DNA of 64,000 nt from Nocardioides salarius (GTDB taxonomy: Bacteria > Actinomycetota > Actinomycetes > Propionibacteriales > Nocardioidaceae): positions 620,001 through 684,000 of the forward strand of contig NZ_JAFBBZ010000001.1 of assembly GCF_016907435.1 (NCBI RefSeq), read 5' to 3'. The translations under genes were made by a program, and so were the position numbers. Numbering within the stretch: the first letter of the stretch is position 1; every line of letters begins with the position of its first letter. Shown piece by piece: positions 37,077 to 46,622 of the stretch. The notes below the pieces were generated by a model that was not told the origin of the DNA, did not search any database, and worked only from the letters and a program-made list of their open reading frames with translations.

Positions 37077-37094
37077 ACCTATTCGGGCATAAAA
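37066..37094 (+). promoter_or_regulatory. fruR-fruK-IIA-ptsH promoter and operator region
   Basis: TTGACA (37066-37071), a 17-nt spacer and ATAAAA (37089-37094). The A-rich run ACACAAACACA right after it is a likely binding site for the DeoR-type regulator. TTGACAGTCAA (37066-37076) is an 11-bp palindrome shared by both divergent -35 boxes. Confidence 0.65.
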
Positions 37095-37154
37095 AAACAC
37101 AAACACAGATAGCGATCCGCGCCACAGCGGTCGCTCGCCAGGAGGACGCAGCCG

Positions 37155-37922
37155 ATGTATGCCCAGGAGCGCCAGCAGGCCATGGTCCAGCTCGTCACCG
37201 AGCGGGGCCGTCGCTCGGTGACCGAGCTGGCCGATGCCTTCGAGGTGACCAGCGAGACCGTCCGACGCGACCTGTCGGCCCTCGAGCGGCTCGGGCTGCT
37301 GCGCCGGGTGCACGGGGGCGCGGTCCCCTCGCAGGCCCTCGCCACGCTCGAGTCCGGCCTCGGCGAGCGCGACCTGGACCGACTCGACGAGAAGGAGGCC
37401 ATCGCCCGCGCCGCCCTGGAGCTGCTGCCCGGCGCCGGGTCGGCCCTCCTGCTCGACGCCGGGTCGACCACGGCACGGCTCGCAGCACTGCTCCCCGCGG
37501 ACCTGCCGCTCACGGTCTTCACCCACTCGGTGCCGATCGCCAGCCGCCTCGCCGGGCGCCCCCAGGTCGACCTGCACCTCCTGCCGGGGCGGGTCCGGGC
37601 CACCACCCAGGCCGCGGTGGGTCCCGAGACCGTCGAGGCGCTGGGCCGGATCCGCGCCGACGTGGCCGTGGTCGGCACCAACGGTCTGAGCATCGGGCAC
37701 GGCCTGAGCACCCCGGACAGCGAGGAGGCCGCGACCAAGCGGGCCCTCGTGGGGGCTGCACGCCGGGTCGTGGTCCTGGCCGACAGCCACAAGGTGGGCG
37801 AGGAGGCCCTGGTGCAGTTCGCCCCCCTCGGCGCCGTCGACGTGCTGGTCACCGACGCCGGCATCAGCCAGCGTGCCCGGGCCGAGCTCACCGAGGCCGG
37901 CGTGGAGGTGCTCGTCGGATGA
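37155..37922 (+). CDS. DeoR-family transcriptional regulator (FruR-like)
   Basis: A 255-residue repressor, probably responding to a phosphorylated sugar such as fructose 1-phosphate. The N-terminal winged helix has RSVTELADAFEVTSETVRRDL near 20-40. The C-terminal DeoRC sensor domain has LLLDAGSTTARLAALL near 98-113 and VVGTNGLSIGHGLSTPD near 172-188. AGGAGG precedes ATG 37155. The stop overlaps the fruK ATG, so it is autoregulated with the operon it should control. Confidence 0.93.
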   Translation: MYAQERQQAMVQLVTERGRRSVTELADAFEVTSETVRRDLSALERLGLLRRVHGGAVPSQALATLESGLGERDLDRLDEKEAIARAALELLPGAGSALLLDAGSTTARLAALLPADLPLTVFTHSVPIASRLAGRPQVDLHLLPGRVRATTQAAVGPETVEALGRIRADVAVVGTNGLSIGHGLSTPDSEEAATKRALVGAARRVVVLADSHKVGEEALVQFAPLGAVDVLVTDAGISQRARAELTEAGVEVLVG

Positions 37923-38878
37923 TCCTCACCCTGACCGCCAACCCCAGCCACGACCGGACCGTCACCCTCGACGCCCCCCTCGAGCGCGGCTCGGTGCACC
38001 GCGTGGCCTCGGTCCTCTCGCAGGCCGGTGGCAAGGGCGTGAACATCTCCCGGGCGTGCGTGGCCGCCGGCATCCCCTCGCTCGCCGTGCTGCCGGCGCC
38101 CCAGGACGACCCGTTCGTCCACGAGCTGCTCGCCGCCGGCATCGACGCACGACCGGTGCCGAGCGCGCACGCGCCCCGCGTGAACATCACCGTCACGGAG
38201 CCCGACGGCACCACCACGAAGCTCAACAGCCCCGGGGCCGACGCGACTCCCGAGCTGTTGTCGGCCCTGGCCGAGTCGCTGCACCTGCGCGCGGGCACGG
38301 CCGACTGGGTCGTGCTGGCGGGCTCGTTGCCGCCGGCCACCCCGGACCGCTGGTACGCCGACCTCGTCGCCCTGCTGGCCGAGAGCCCAGCGAAGGTGGC
38401 CGTGGACACCAGCGACGCGGCCCTGCGGGCACTGGTCGACGCCCTGCCCGGGCCTGCTCCGGACCTGATGAAGCCCAACGGCGCCGAGCTCGCTTCCCTG
38501 ACCGGCCAGGACCCCGACCTGCTCGAGGCCGACCCGCTGGCGGCCGCGAACGCGGCCCGTCTGCTCGTCGACAAGGGCGTCGGCACCGTGCTGGTCACCC
38601 TCGGCCCGCACGGCGCGGTCCTCGTCGACGCCAGCGGCGCGTGGCACGCCACTCCCCCGCCCACGACCGTGGTCAGCACGGTCGGCGCGGGCGACTCCAG
38701 CCTCTTCGGCTACCTGCTCGGCGACCTGCAGCGCAGGTCGACCGACCACCGTCTCGCCCTCGCCGTCGCGTACGGCAGTGCGGCCGCCGGGCTGCCCGGC
38801 ACCACCATCCCGTGTCCCGCCCAGGTCCACCCGGACCTGGTCAGCGTGCACGAGCTGTTCCACACCCAGGGAGGGTGA
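37919..38878 (+). CDS. fruK: 1-phosphofructokinase
   Basis: PfkB-family kinase that makes fructose 1,6-bisphosphate from fructose 1-phosphate, the product of the fructose PTS. The 319-residue product has TLTANPSHDRTVTLD at the start, QAGGKGVNISRACVAAG near 36-52 and STVGAGDSSLFGYLLG near 259-274 with the catalytic aspartate. ATG 37919 overlaps the fruR stop (ATGA). An IIA gene follows one base after the stop. Confidence 0.94.
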   Translation: MILTLTANPSHDRTVTLDAPLERGSVHRVASVLSQAGGKGVNISRACVAAGIPSLAVLPAPQDDPFVHELLAAGIDARPVPSAHAPRVNITVTEPDGTTTKLNSPGADATPELLSALAESLHLRAGTADWVVLAGSLPPATPDRWYADLVALLAESPAKVAVDTSDAALRALVDALPGPAPDLMKPNGAELASLTGQDPDLLEADPLAAANAARLLVDKGVGTVLVTLGPHGAVLVDASGAWHATPPPTTVVSTVGAGDSSLFGYLLGDLQRRSTDHRLALAVAYGSAAAGLPGTTIPCPAQVHPDLVSVHELFHTQGG

Positions 38879-38879
38879 C

Positions 38880-39419
38880 ATGTCAGAACTCATCAACCAG
38901 GACCTCGTGCGCCTCGACGCCGACCTCGGCGACGACAAGCACCAGGCCATCCACGCACTGGCCGACGTGGTCGTGGCCGCCGGGCGCAGCCACGACCGCG
39001 ACCAGCTGGTGCGCGACGTCCTGGCCCGCGAGGAGACCTCCGCGACGGGCCTCCCGGGTGGCATCGCCATCCCGCACTGCCGCACGGCCGCGGTGCAGGA
39101 GCCCACCCTGGTCTTCGCGCGCCTCGCTCCAGCGGTCGACTTCGGCGCCAAGGACGGACCGGCCGACCTGGCGTTCCTGATCTGCGCCCCCGAGGGCGGG
39201 GACACCACCCACCTCCAGCTGCTCACCAAGCTCGCCCGCGCGCTGGTGAAGCCCGCCTTCACCGACGCCCTGCGCGCGGCGGACACCGCCGAGCAGGTCG
39301 TGGCGCTGGTCGGCGACGTGCTCACCCCCGCGCAGGCCGCAGCCCCTGCGGACAAGGCGCCGGCGGACGCGGCGTCCGCCACACCACCCAGAGGAGCACC
39401 ATGCCCAGCAAGACCGTGA
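38880..39419 (+). CDS. PTS fructose-type IIA protein, lacking IIB and IIC domains
   Basis: A 179-residue protein: a complete EIIA-Fru domain (1 to about 148) with the phospho-acceptor H66 in GGIAIPHCRTA, then an Ala/Pro-rich tail (TPAQAAAPADKAPADAASA) to the stop. In actinobacterial FruA such a linker joins IIA to IIB and IIC in one polypeptide. Here it ends after some 30 residues and overlaps the ptsH start by 19 nt. No permease domain is present anywhere in the window. Either IIBC was lost or the protein acts with a permease elsewhere. Confidence 0.88.
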   Translation: MSELINQDLVRLDADLGDDKHQAIHALADVVVAAGRSHDRDQLVRDVLAREETSATGLPGGIAIPHCRTAAVQEPTLVFARLAPAVDFGAKDGPADLAFLICAPEGGDTTHLQLLTKLARALVKPAFTDALRAADTAEQVVALVGDVLTPAQAAAPADKAPADAASATPPRGAPCPARP

Positions 39420-39658
39420 TCGTCGGCTCCGCCGTCGGCCTGCACGCCCGCCCCGCCGCCACCATCTCCGAGGCCGCGGCCGACCTCGACACCGAGGTCT
39501 ACCTCGCCGTCGACGGCGAGGAGCCCGTCGAGGCGTCCTCCGCCCTGCTCATCATGACGCTGGGCGCCGGCAAGGGTGACCAGGTCACCGTCTCCGGCGA
39601 CGACCAGGGTGACGTCGACGTGGTCGCCGCCCTGGTCGAGAAGGACCTCGACGCCTGA
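39401..39658 (+). CDS. ptsH: Phosphocarrier protein HPr
   Basis: An 85-residue HPr that carries phosphate from enzyme I to IIA. The active H15 is in GLHARPAATISEAA, and the regulatory-serine region EASSALLIMTLGAGKGD is present near 44-60. ATG 39401 has AGAGGAG 4-5 nt upstream, strong enough to set the start although it lies inside the end of the IIA gene. Confidence 0.95.
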   Translation: MPSKTVIVGSAVGLHARPAATISEAAADLDTEVYLAVDGEEPVEASSALLIMTLGAGKGDQVTVSGDDQGDVDVVAALVEKDLDA

Positions 39659-39662
39659 CGCC

Positions 39663-39702
39663 GCGCGGGGCGGCCGGTCACTCCTGGCCGGCCGCCCCGC
39701 GC
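39663..39702. terminator. Bidirectional terminator after ptsH
   Basis: A 15-bp perfect stem (GCGCGGGGCGGCCGG and its complement), 10-nt loop. The right arm lies inside the last codons of the convergent membrane-protein gene. Confidence 0.85.
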
Positions 39703-40727
39703 TCGTGGCGCAGTGCCAGGTAGACCGCCCGCACGCCCACGGCCCGCTCGAGCTCGCGGGTCACGCGGCCGAAGAACTGCTCGCGGTAGGTGTCGTCGGT
39801 GACGGTCGAGACCGCCAGGTAGAGCAGCGAGAACGCCGCCAGGAACAGCGAGACCTTGCCGAGCGGCACCGAGACCTGCACCAGGTAGGGCAGCTTGGTG
39901 ATGTCGTCCTGCTCGAGCCCGGTCCAAGCCGACTGCACGTCGACTCCCATGGTCAGGGCCCCGAAGAGCAGGAAGAACACCAGCACGCCGCCGGCCATCA
40001 GCAGCACCTGCGCGGCCTGGATGACGACCATGAACGCCACCAGGTTGGCGCGCTCGAAGCCCGTCACCGTCGCGTACGACGCCGGGTCGGCGTCGGGGTC
40101 GGCCACCAGGCGGGTGCACTCGGCCTCCAGCGGGGTGCCGGCGCAGGCGCGCACCAGGAAGGCGTCGTCGACCTCGTCGTCGATCTTGTCGACCTCCTCG
40201 GGCAGCCGCACCGCCAGGAACGCCACCGCGAGCACCGCGAAGAGCAGCACGACCAGCCACAGTGCACCGGTCTCGAGCTCGGCGGCGAGCTGCCACACCT
40301 CGGCGTTGATGAACAGGAACGTGACGAAGACCAGCAGCAGCGGTAGCGCCCGGGTCGCCAACGGCAGCAGCGAGCGCAGCCCGGCGACGGTGCGTGCCAG
40401 CGCCCAGGTCACGATCGGGCGTGCGTGGAGCACGGTGAGGGCGTAGACGACCGTGGCGGCGATGACCAGCGACAGCACCACCGCGGGAGCGGCACTCACC
40501 TGCCCGGTCACCCAGGCGAGCGCGCCGCCGCCCGCCGCGGCGACCAGGGCCACCAGCAGCAGCCGCGGCACGGTGCGCCGGGGCGAGAGCGCCGCCCGGG
40601 CCTCGGTGCGCTTCTCGGGCACGAAGTAGGACAGCCCGTTGGCCAGGAACCACGAGTCGGTGCGCTCGAGCGGGTCGTCGCCACGACCGTGCCGTCCGCG
40701 CAGCGGCAGCGAGGGGCGCGACGGCAC
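39678..40727 (-). CDS. Multi-pass membrane protein of unknown function
   Basis: A 349-residue protein. A hydrophilic N-terminus (PLERTDSWFLANGLSYFVPE) precedes two TM helices (about 54-76, 80-100). Two more near 124-185, an acidic loop (EEVDKIDDEVDDAF), and two final helices near 240-320 follow. I recognise no transporter or enzyme motif. It starts 4 bp after the ribF stop and is probably the last gene of the rimP-ribF transcript. Confidence 0.7.
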   Translation of the reverse strand: MPSRPSLPLRGRHGRGDDPLERTDSWFLANGLSYFVPEKRTEARAALSPRRTVPRLLLVALVAAAGGGALAWVTGQVSAAPAVVLSLVIAATVVYALTVLHARPIVTWALARTVAGLRSLLPLATRALPLLLVFVTFLFINAEVWQLAAELETGALWLVVLLFAVLAVAFLAVRLPEEVDKIDDEVDDAFLVRACAGTPLEAECTRLVADPDADPASYATVTGFERANLVAFMVVIQAAQVLLMAGGVLVFFLLFGALTMGVDVQSAWTGLEQDDITKLPYLVQVSVPLGKVSLFLAAFSLLYLAVSTVTDDTYREQFFGRVTRELERAVGVRAVYLALRHERGAAGQE

Positions 40728-40731
40728 GCGC

Positions 40732-41685
40732 TCAGGCCCCCCGGGTCTCGCGCAGCAGCTCGCGCGCGCCCGCGACGTCGGCGGCCATCTGCTCGAGCAG
40801 CTCGTCGACGGAGTCGAAGGCAGTCATCCCGCGCAGCCGCTCGACGAAGCCGACCTCGACCTCGACGCCGTAGAGCTCGAGGTCGGTGCGGTCGAGCACG
40901 TAGGTCTCGACCCGGCGCTCGCGCTCGCCGGCGAAGGTCGGGTTGGTGCCGACGCTGATGGCCCCCGGGAGGGTCTCCCCCGTGTCGAGACGCCGCAGCC
41001 ACCCGGCGTACACGCCGTCGGCGGGGGCAGCGGTGCGCGCGTCGATCGGCACGTTGGCGGTCGGGTAGCCCAGGTCGCGCCCGCGCTGGTCGCCGCGCAC
41101 CACCTCGCCGCGCACGGCGTAGGGCCGTCCCAGCGCCTCGGCCGCGCCGGCGACGTCGCCGGCGGCCAGGCAGGTGCGCACGTAGGTGGAGGACCACACC
41201 TGCGGGCCCCCGTCGAGCTCGATGCCCTCGGCGCTCATGCCACGCGGGCCGCCGAGCTCGACCAGGGTCGCCACGTCGCCGCTCGCCCGGTGGCCGAAGC
41301 GGAAGTTGGCACCGACCACCACGGCCGCGGCACCGAGGGCCTCGACCAGGACCCGGTCGACGAACTCGGCCGGCGACCAGGAGGCCACGTCACGGTCGAA
41401 GGGCAGCGCCAGGACTGCGTCGGCGCCCGCCCGGCCGAGCAGGTCGGCGCGGGCCTCGAGCGTGGTCAACGAGGTGGGCGCGTGCTCGGGACGCAGCACC
41501 GCCATGGGGTGCGGGTCGAAGGTGACCACCACGAGTGCCAGGCCGCGCTCGTCGGCCACGCGACGCGCTCGCGCCAGCACCTGGCGGTGACCCAGGTGCA
41601 CGCCGTCGAAGTTGCCGATGGTGACGGCGGTGCGGGCCAGGTCGGCGGGCACGTCGTCCAGGGAACGCCAGAGCTGCACGGGCAC
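40732..41685 (-). CDS. ribF: Bifunctional riboflavin kinase / FAD synthetase
   Basis: Makes FMN then FAD. The 317-residue product has an N-terminal FAD synthetase domain with VTIGNFDGVHLGHRQVLARA near 21-40 and the FGHRASGDVATL box near 128. The C-terminal riboflavin kinase domain has GRDLGYPTANV near 197-207 and DGVYAGWLRR. Next in line after truB (15 bp gap), as in most bacteria. Confidence 0.96.
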   Translation of the reverse strand: MPVQLWRSLDDVPADLARTAVTIGNFDGVHLGHRQVLARARRVADERGLALVVVTFDPHPMAVLRPEHAPTSLTTLEARADLLGRAGADAVLALPFDRDVASWSPAEFVDRVLVEALGAAAVVVGANFRFGHRASGDVATLVELGGPRGMSAEGIELDGGPQVWSSTYVRTCLAAGDVAGAAEALGRPYAVRGEVVRGDQRGRDLGYPTANVPIDARTAAPADGVYAGWLRRLDTGETLPGAISVGTNPTFAGERERRVETYVLDRTDLELYGVEVEVGFVERLRGMTAFDSVDELLEQMAADVAGARELLRETRGA

Positions 41686-41700
41686 GACCCTATCCCCGGC

Positions 41701-42606
41701 TCAACCCTGCACGAACACCGCGACCGGGCGGGCCCGGCCCTCGCGCGGCTCGTAGAGGGCGAGGAACTCCCCGTCGGGGTCGAAGACGCCGGTCAGGGTG
41801 TCGAGCGCCAGGTCGAGCGGACGCCCCACGCGCACGTCTCGGGCCTGCTGCTCGTCGAGGTCGACGGCCGGGAAGGCGGCCCGTGCGGCCACGGCCAGCG
41901 GGAGCACGGCGAAGTCGTCGGCCAGCTCGTCGAGCGTGCGGGCGACGCCGAGGTCGTAGGGGCCCACGGCCGTGCGGCGCAGCGCGGTGAGGTGGCCGCC
42001 GGTGCCCAGGAGGGCGCCGGCGTCGCGGGCGACCGCACGCACGTAGGTGCCCGACGAGCAGCGCATCGTGATGTCGGCGTCGAGCACCTCGAGACCCTCG
42101 AGGTCCTCGACGGTGCTCCTGCGCACGTCGTGGACGACGAGCTCGTGGATCGTCACCGGTCGGGCCTCGAGCTCGACCTGCTCGCCGTCGCGCACCCGCT
42201 GGTAGGCGCGCTTGCCGTCGACCTTGATCGCCGAGACGGCGGTCGGGACCTGCTCGATGTCGCCCACGAAGCCGGTCAGGGCCGCGCGCACCTGCTGCTT
42301 GTCGACGCCGGCGGCGCCAGCGGTGGCGCTGACCTCGCCCTCGGCGTCGTCGGTGCCGGTCGCGACCCCCAGCCGCACCGTGGCGTCGTACGCCTTCTCG
42401 GTGAGCATCAGGTGGCCCAGCAGGCGGGTGGCCCGGTCGACCCCGAGCACGAGCACGCCCGTGGCCATCGGGTCGAGGGTGCCCGCGTGCCCGACCTTGC
42501 GGGTGCCGGCCAGGCGTCGCACCCGGGCGACGACGTCGTGGGAGGTGATCCCTGCGGGCTTGTCGACCACGACCAGCCCCGGGGTCACCGGCGCGGAGGG
42601 CCTCAC
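41701..42606 (-). CDS. truB: tRNA pseudouridine(55) synthase
   Basis: Makes pseudouridine 55 in the T-loop of tRNAs. The 301-residue product has [17 protein letters not shown] near 14-30 and the catalytic aspartate in [17 protein letters not shown] near 38-54. YDATVRLG and the [14 protein letters not shown] box near 181-194 follow. The start overlaps the rbfA stop by 4 nt. Confidence 0.96.
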   Translation of the reverse strand: MRPSAPVTPGLVVVDKPAGITSHDVVARVRRLAGTRKVGHAGTLDPMATGVLVLGVDRATRLLGHLMLTEKAYDATVRLGVATGTDDAEGEVSATAGAAGVDKQQVRAALTGFVGDIEQVPTAVSAIKVDGKRAYQRVRDGEQVELEARPVTIHELVVHDVRRSTVEDLEGLEVLDADITMRCSSGTYVRAVARDAGALLGTGGHLTALRRTAVGPYDLGVARTLDELADDFAVLPLAVAARAAFPAVDLDEQQARDVRVGRPLDLALDTLTGVFDPDGEFLALYEPREGRARPVAVFVQG

Positions 42607-43103
42607 GCCTCCGGCTCGTCCTCGTCCACGGCGTCCTCGTCCGCGGCTTCCTCGGCGGACTCCTCACGGGGCTTCTTGTAGGGGTCGGCCTCGCCGGCGT
42701 ACGCCGCGCCGCGCTGGGCGGCGACGGCCTCGTCCTGCGCCCGGGCCCGCGCGAGCACCTCGTCGAGCTGGCGCGCGGTCTGGGGCAGCGCGTCGTGGAT
42801 GAACTCCAGCGTGGGCGCCAGGCGCATGCCGAGCTGCTTGGCGACCTCGGAGCGCAGCAGCCCCTTGGCCGACTCCAGCGCCGCCGCGGTGGCGACGAGC
42901 TGGGCCTCCTCGTCGTCGGTGGCGCCGGGGCCGGCGGCGCCCAGCACGGTGTAGAAGACGCTGGCGTGCTGGGTGTCGCCGGTGACGCGCACGTCGGTGA
43001 CGGTCACGAAGCCCAGACGCGGGTCCTTGACCCGACGCTCGAGCATCTCGGCGACGATCACCTGGATCCGGTCGGCGATCTTGCGCACCCGGGGGTTGGT
43101 CAT
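42603..43103 (-). CDS. rbfA: 30S ribosome-binding factor A
   Basis: Late 30S maturation factor with a KH-like fold. The 166-residue product has [29 protein letters not shown] in parts near 5-33, and [16 protein letters not shown] near 40-55. [22 protein letters not shown] follows near 95-116. An acidic C-terminal tail ([11 protein letters not shown]) extends beyond the domain. It lies 145 bp after infB with a repeat-rich leader. Confidence 0.95.
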   Translation of the reverse strand: MTNPRVRKIADRIQVIVAEMLERRVKDPRLGFVTVTDVRVTGDTQHASVFYTVLGAAGPGATDDEEAQLVATAAALESAKGLLRSEVAKQLGMRLAPTLEFIHDALPQTARQLDEVLARARAQDEAVAAQRGAAYAGEADPYKKPREESAEEAADEDAVDEDEPEA

Positions 43104-43130
43104 AGTTCTGTCCTGCTCATGAGTTGGTGT

Positions 43131-43211
43131 CGCTCGCGGTGCGAGCCCGTCGGACCGCGAGCGGAGCGAGCCTGGTCCGGCGGAACAGGAGAGGCGGCGA
43201 GCGGAGCGAGC
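43131..43211. repeat. GCGAGCGGAGCGAGC repeats in the infB-rbfA gap
   Basis: Two identical 15-mers at 43157-43171 and 43197-43211, 40 nt apart. A 10-bp inverted copy (CGCTCGCGGT, 43131-43140) pairs with 43154-43163. Probably folds in the rbfA leader RNA. Confidence 0.65.
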
Positions 43212-43225
43212 GCCATGCCTTCCTG

Positions 43226-43242
43226 TCCCGCCGGAGGCGGGA
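43226..43242 (-). terminator. Hairpin just after infB
   Basis: A 7-bp perfect stem (TCCCGCC) with 3-nt loop, 6 nt past the infB stop. May only slow read-through, since rbfA follows. Confidence 0.45.
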
Positions 43243-43248
43243 GGCCCG

Positions 43249-46089
43249 TCAGGCCCGCGGGATCTCCTTCATCTCGAAGGCCTCCACGACATCGCCCTCC
43301 TTGATGTCCTGGAAGTTCTTGAGCACCAGACCGCACTCGAAGCCCTCGCGGACCTCGGAGGCGTCGTCCTTCTCCCGCTTCAGCGAGGCCAGGTCGAGGT
43401 TGTCGGCCACGACGTTGCCGTCGCGGATGACCCGCACCTTCGCGTTGCGCCGGATCAGGCCGCTGGTGACCATGCAGCCCGCGATGTTGCCGATCTTGGA
43501 GGAGCGGAAGATCGCGCGGATCTCCGCCTGACCCAGGGTCGACTCCTCGTAGATGGGCTTGAGCATGCCCTTGAGGGCCGCCTCGATCTCCTCGATCGCC
43601 TGGTAGATGACCGAGTAGTAGCGGATCTCGACACCCTCCTTGTCGGCCATCTCGGTCGCCTTGCCCTGGGGCCGGACGTTGAAGCCGATGATGATCGCGT
43701 CGGAGGCAGCGGCGAGGTCGACGTTGGTCTCGGTGATCGCACCGACACCGCGGTCGATGACCCGCAGGCTGACCTCGTCGCCGACGTCGAGGCCGGACAG
43801 GGCGTCCTCGAGCGCCTCGACCGAGCCGGACACGTCGCCCTTGAGGATCAGGTTGAGCTCCTGGCTCTCCCCCTTCTCCATGGAGGCCATGAAGTCCTCG
43901 AGCGTGCGGCGGACGCGACGCTTGGCCTGCATGGCCGCACGCTCGCGCGCCTCGCGCTTCTCGGCGATCTGGCGGGCCATCCGGTCGTCGTCGACGACCA
44001 GGAAGTTCTGGCCCGCACCCGGGGTGGCCGTCAGGCCCAGCACCATCGCGGGACGCGACGGGTCGGCCTCGGTGATCGACTCGCCGTGCTCGTCGAGCAT
44101 GGCGCGCACCCGGCCGTACGCCGGACCCGCCACGATCGAGTCGCCCACGCGCAGCGTGCCGCGCTGGACCAGGATCGTGGCGACCGGACCGCGACCGCGG
44201 TCGAGGTGCGCCTCGATGACCAGGCCCTGCGCGTCCTGCTCGGGGTTGGCCCGCAGGTCGAGCGAGGCGTCGGCGGTCAGCACGACGGCCTCGAGCAGCT
44301 TGTCGAGGTTGAGCTCGGACTTGGCCGAGACGTCGACGAACATCGCGTCGCCGCCGTACTCCTCGGGCACCAGGCCGTACTCGGAGAGCTGACCACGGAC
44401 CTTGGTCGGGTCCGCGCTCTCCTTGTCGATCTTGTTGACCGCGACCACGATCGGCACACCGGCCGCCTTGGCGTGGTTGAGCGCCTCGATGGTCTGGGGC
44501 ATCACGCCGTCGTCGGCCGCGACCACGAGGATCGCGATGTCGGTGGCCTGGGCACCACGAGCACGCATCGAGGTGAACGCCTCGTGACCCGGGGTGTCGA
44601 TGAAGGTGATGCGTCGCTCGTTGCCGTCGACGTCGGTGGTGACCTGGTAGGCACCGATGTGCTGGGTGATGCCACCGGCCTCCTTGTCGACGACGTTGGC
44701 GCTGCGCAGCGCGTCGAGGAGCTTGGTCTTGCCGTGGTCGACGTGACCCATGACGGTGACGACCGGCGGCCTCACCATCAGGTCGGACTCGTCGCCCTCG
44801 TCCTCACCGAACTCGAGGTCGAAGGACTCCAGCAGCTCGCGGTCCTCGTCCTCGGGCGAGACGACCTGCACGACGTAGTTGAGCTCCTCGCCGATCAGCT
44901 CGAGCGTCGCGTCGTTGACCGACTCGGTCGCGGTGACCATCTCGCCGAGGTGGAAGAGCATCTGCACCAGCTGGGCGGCGTCGACGCCGACCTTCTCGGC
45001 GAAGTCGGTCAGCGAGGCGCCGCGCGCCAGGCGCACGACCTCGCCGTTGCCCTTGCGGACGCGCATGCCGCCCAGGGTCGGGGCCTCCATGGCCTCGAAC
45101 TCCTGACGACGTGCCCGCTTCGACTTGCGACCACGACGCGAGGGACCGCCGGGACGCCCGAAGGCACCCTGGGTCTGGCCGCGCTGGCCGGGACGACCGC
45201 CGCCGGGGCGGCCACCGCCGCCGGGGCGACCGGCGAAGCCGCCGGGCGCGCCACCGGGACGACCCGGGGCACCGGCGCCACCGCGACCGGGAGCACCGGG
45301 ACGGCCACCGGGGCCGGGACGGCCGGCGCCGGGAGCGGGACGACCGCCGGGGCCCGAGCCGAAGGCGGCCGGGGACTTGGGCATCATCGCCGGGTTGGGG
45401 CGCGGCATGCCGGAGCGCCCGGGGGCGCCGCCGTCACGACCGGCAGGCGGACGCGGCGGGCGCTGGTCGCCGGCGCCGGGCGCCGACGGGCCGCGCTCGC
45501 CACCGGGAGCCGGGCTGGGCTTGCGGCCCATGCCCTGGCTCGAGGAGAACGGGTTGTTGCCCGGACGCGGGGTGCCGGGACGACCGACGGGCCGCGGGGC
45601 CGGCTTGCCGCCCTCGCCGCCGTCGGACTTGGCGGCCGGGGCCTGGGGCTCGGCCTTCTCGGGGGCGGGCTTGGCGGCCGGACGCGGAGCCGGCTTGGGG
45701 CCCGGACGCGGCGCGGACGCGGCGGCGGGCGCCTCGGCGGCGGGCGCGGCAGGGGTCTCGGGGGCGGCGGGCGCCTCCGGAGCGGGCGCCTGCTCAGCGG
45801 CGGGCGCCTCGGGGGCCGGGGCCTCGGGGGCGGCGGCCGGCTTGGGCGCCTTGGGGCCCGGCTTGGGGCCGGGGCGGGCGGAGGAGGCCGGGCTGGCCGG
45901 GGCGGGGCTGGCAGGCGCCTGGGCCTTCAGCTTGTCGCCGTACTCCTTGCGGAAACGCATCTCCGCAGGGAGCTCCACGGTGGAGCTCGCCGACTTGACG
46001 AACTCCCCCATCTCCTTGAACTTCTCGAGAACGAACTTGCTCTCGACGCCGAACTCCTTGGCGAGCTCGTGTACGCGGGTCTTGGCCAC
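43249..46089 (-). CDS. infB: Translation initiation factor IF-2
   Basis: GTPase that brings initiator tRNA to the 30S subunit. The 946-residue product has an N-terminal IF2-N domain ([22 protein letters not shown] in parts, 3-25). A Pro/Ala/Gly/Arg-rich low-complexity region runs from about 55 to 330, usual in actinobacteria. The GTPase domain has GHVDHGKT (G1) near 447, DTPGHEAF (G3) and NKID (G4), and C-terminal domains II-IV complete it. Long Ala/Pro repeats explain the many spurious reading frames on the opposite strand. Confidence 0.97.
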   Translation of the reverse strand: MAKTRVHELAKEFGVESKFVLEKFKEMGEFVKSASSTVELPAEMRFRKEYGDKLKAQAPASPAPASPASSARPGPKPGPKAPKPAAAPEAPAPEAPAAEQAPAPEAPAAPETPAAPAAEAPAAASAPRPGPKPAPRPAAKPAPEKAEPQAPAAKSDGGEGGKPAPRPVGRPGTPRPGNNPFSSSQGMGRKPSPAPGGERGPSAPGAGDQRPPRPPAGRDGGAPGRSGMPRPNPAMMPKSPAAFGSGPGGRPAPGAGRPGPGGRPGAPGRGGAGAPGRPGGAPGGFAGRPGGGGRPGGGRPGQRGQTQGAFGRPGGPSRRGRKSKRARRQEFEAMEAPTLGGMRVRKGNGEVVRLARGASLTDFAEKVGVDAAQLVQMLFHLGEMVTATESVNDATLELIGEELNYVVQVVSPEDEDRELLESFDLEFGEDEGDESDLMVRPPVVTVMGHVDHGKTKLLDALRSANVVDKEAGGITQHIGAYQVTTDVDGNERRITFIDTPGHEAFTSMRARGAQATDIAILVVAADDGVMPQTIEALNHAKAAGVPIVVAVNKIDKESADPTKVRGQLSEYGLVPEEYGGDAMFVDVSAKSELNLDKLLEAVVLTADASLDLRANPEQDAQGLVIEAHLDRGRGPVATILVQRGTLRVGDSIVAGPAYGRVRAMLDEHGESITEADPSRPAMVLGLTATPGAGQNFLVVDDDRMARQIAEKREARERAAMQAKRRVRRTLEDFMASMEKGESQELNLILKGDVSGSVEALEDALSGLDVGDEVSLRVIDRGVGAITETNVDLAAASDAIIIGFNVRPQGKATEMADKEGVEIRYYSVIYQAIEEIEAALKGMLKPIYEESTLGQAEIRAIFRSSKIGNIAGCMVTSGLIRRNAKVRVIRDGNVVADNLDLASLKREKDDASEVREGFECGLVLKNFQDIKEGDVVEAFEMKEIPRA

Positions 46090-46217
46090 AATTCTCCTTC
46101 TGGCCCCAGACCCGGGTCACGGGCGTCCTGGGGACCGTTAGTGGTGGTGCAAACTCATCGGGAAGAACTCATCGAGTGCTCATGAGCTGCTGCTCCAGTT
46201 CCTGGTCGTCCGGGCGG

Positions 46218-46583
46218 TCATCGGACCGCCTCGCTGTCTTCGGTGCTGCTGATCGTGCTGCTGGCCGCGAGGTGCTCGGCCACCGGTGCGCTGGAGAGCC
46301 CCGGCCCGCCGCTGACGCGCAGCGCGCGGGCGAATGCCTTCCTCCGCACGGCGAGGTCGAGACACGCGGTCGTGGGGTGCAGGTGCGCCCCGCGGCCGGC
46401 CGCGCCGCCCCCGGGATCGGGCACGACGGCCGGGTGGCCGTGCGAGTCCGAGCCGACGACGAGACGCAACAGCTCGTCCTTGGTGGCCCGCTCCCGACAT
46501 CCCACGCAGGTGCGGACGGGCCCGCTGGACGCGGGATCGGCCGTGGGCGCAGGGACAACGTCTGGATGGACCACCACCGACAA
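46218..46583 (-). CDS. YlxR family (DUF448) RNA-binding protein
   Basis: A 121-residue protein found between nusA and infB in many bacteria. The signature RTCVGCRERATKDELLRLVV near 24-43 and GRGAHLHPTTACLDLAVRRKAFARAL near 63-88 identify it. The start is uncertain: TTG 46583, GTG 46577 or GTG 46574; a TAAGGT hexamer just upstream could be a -10. Its function is thought to be RNA binding. Confidence 0.85.
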   Translation of the reverse strand: MSVVVHPDVVPAPTADPASSGPVRTCVGCRERATKDELLRLVVGSDSHGHPAVVPDPGGGAAGRGAHLHPTTACLDLAVRRKAFARALRVSGGPGLSSAPVAEHLAASSTISSTEDSEAVR

Positions 46584-46622
46584 CCTTAGCGGGTCGGACC
46601 TCCAGGCACCGAACCGGGAGGC

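Noticed and set aside
44086..46185. Plus-strand 699-codon open frame rich in Gly/Arg/Ala repeats
   Set aside because: Antisense of the low-complexity infB region; the repeats come from IF-2's Pro/Ala/Gly tract.
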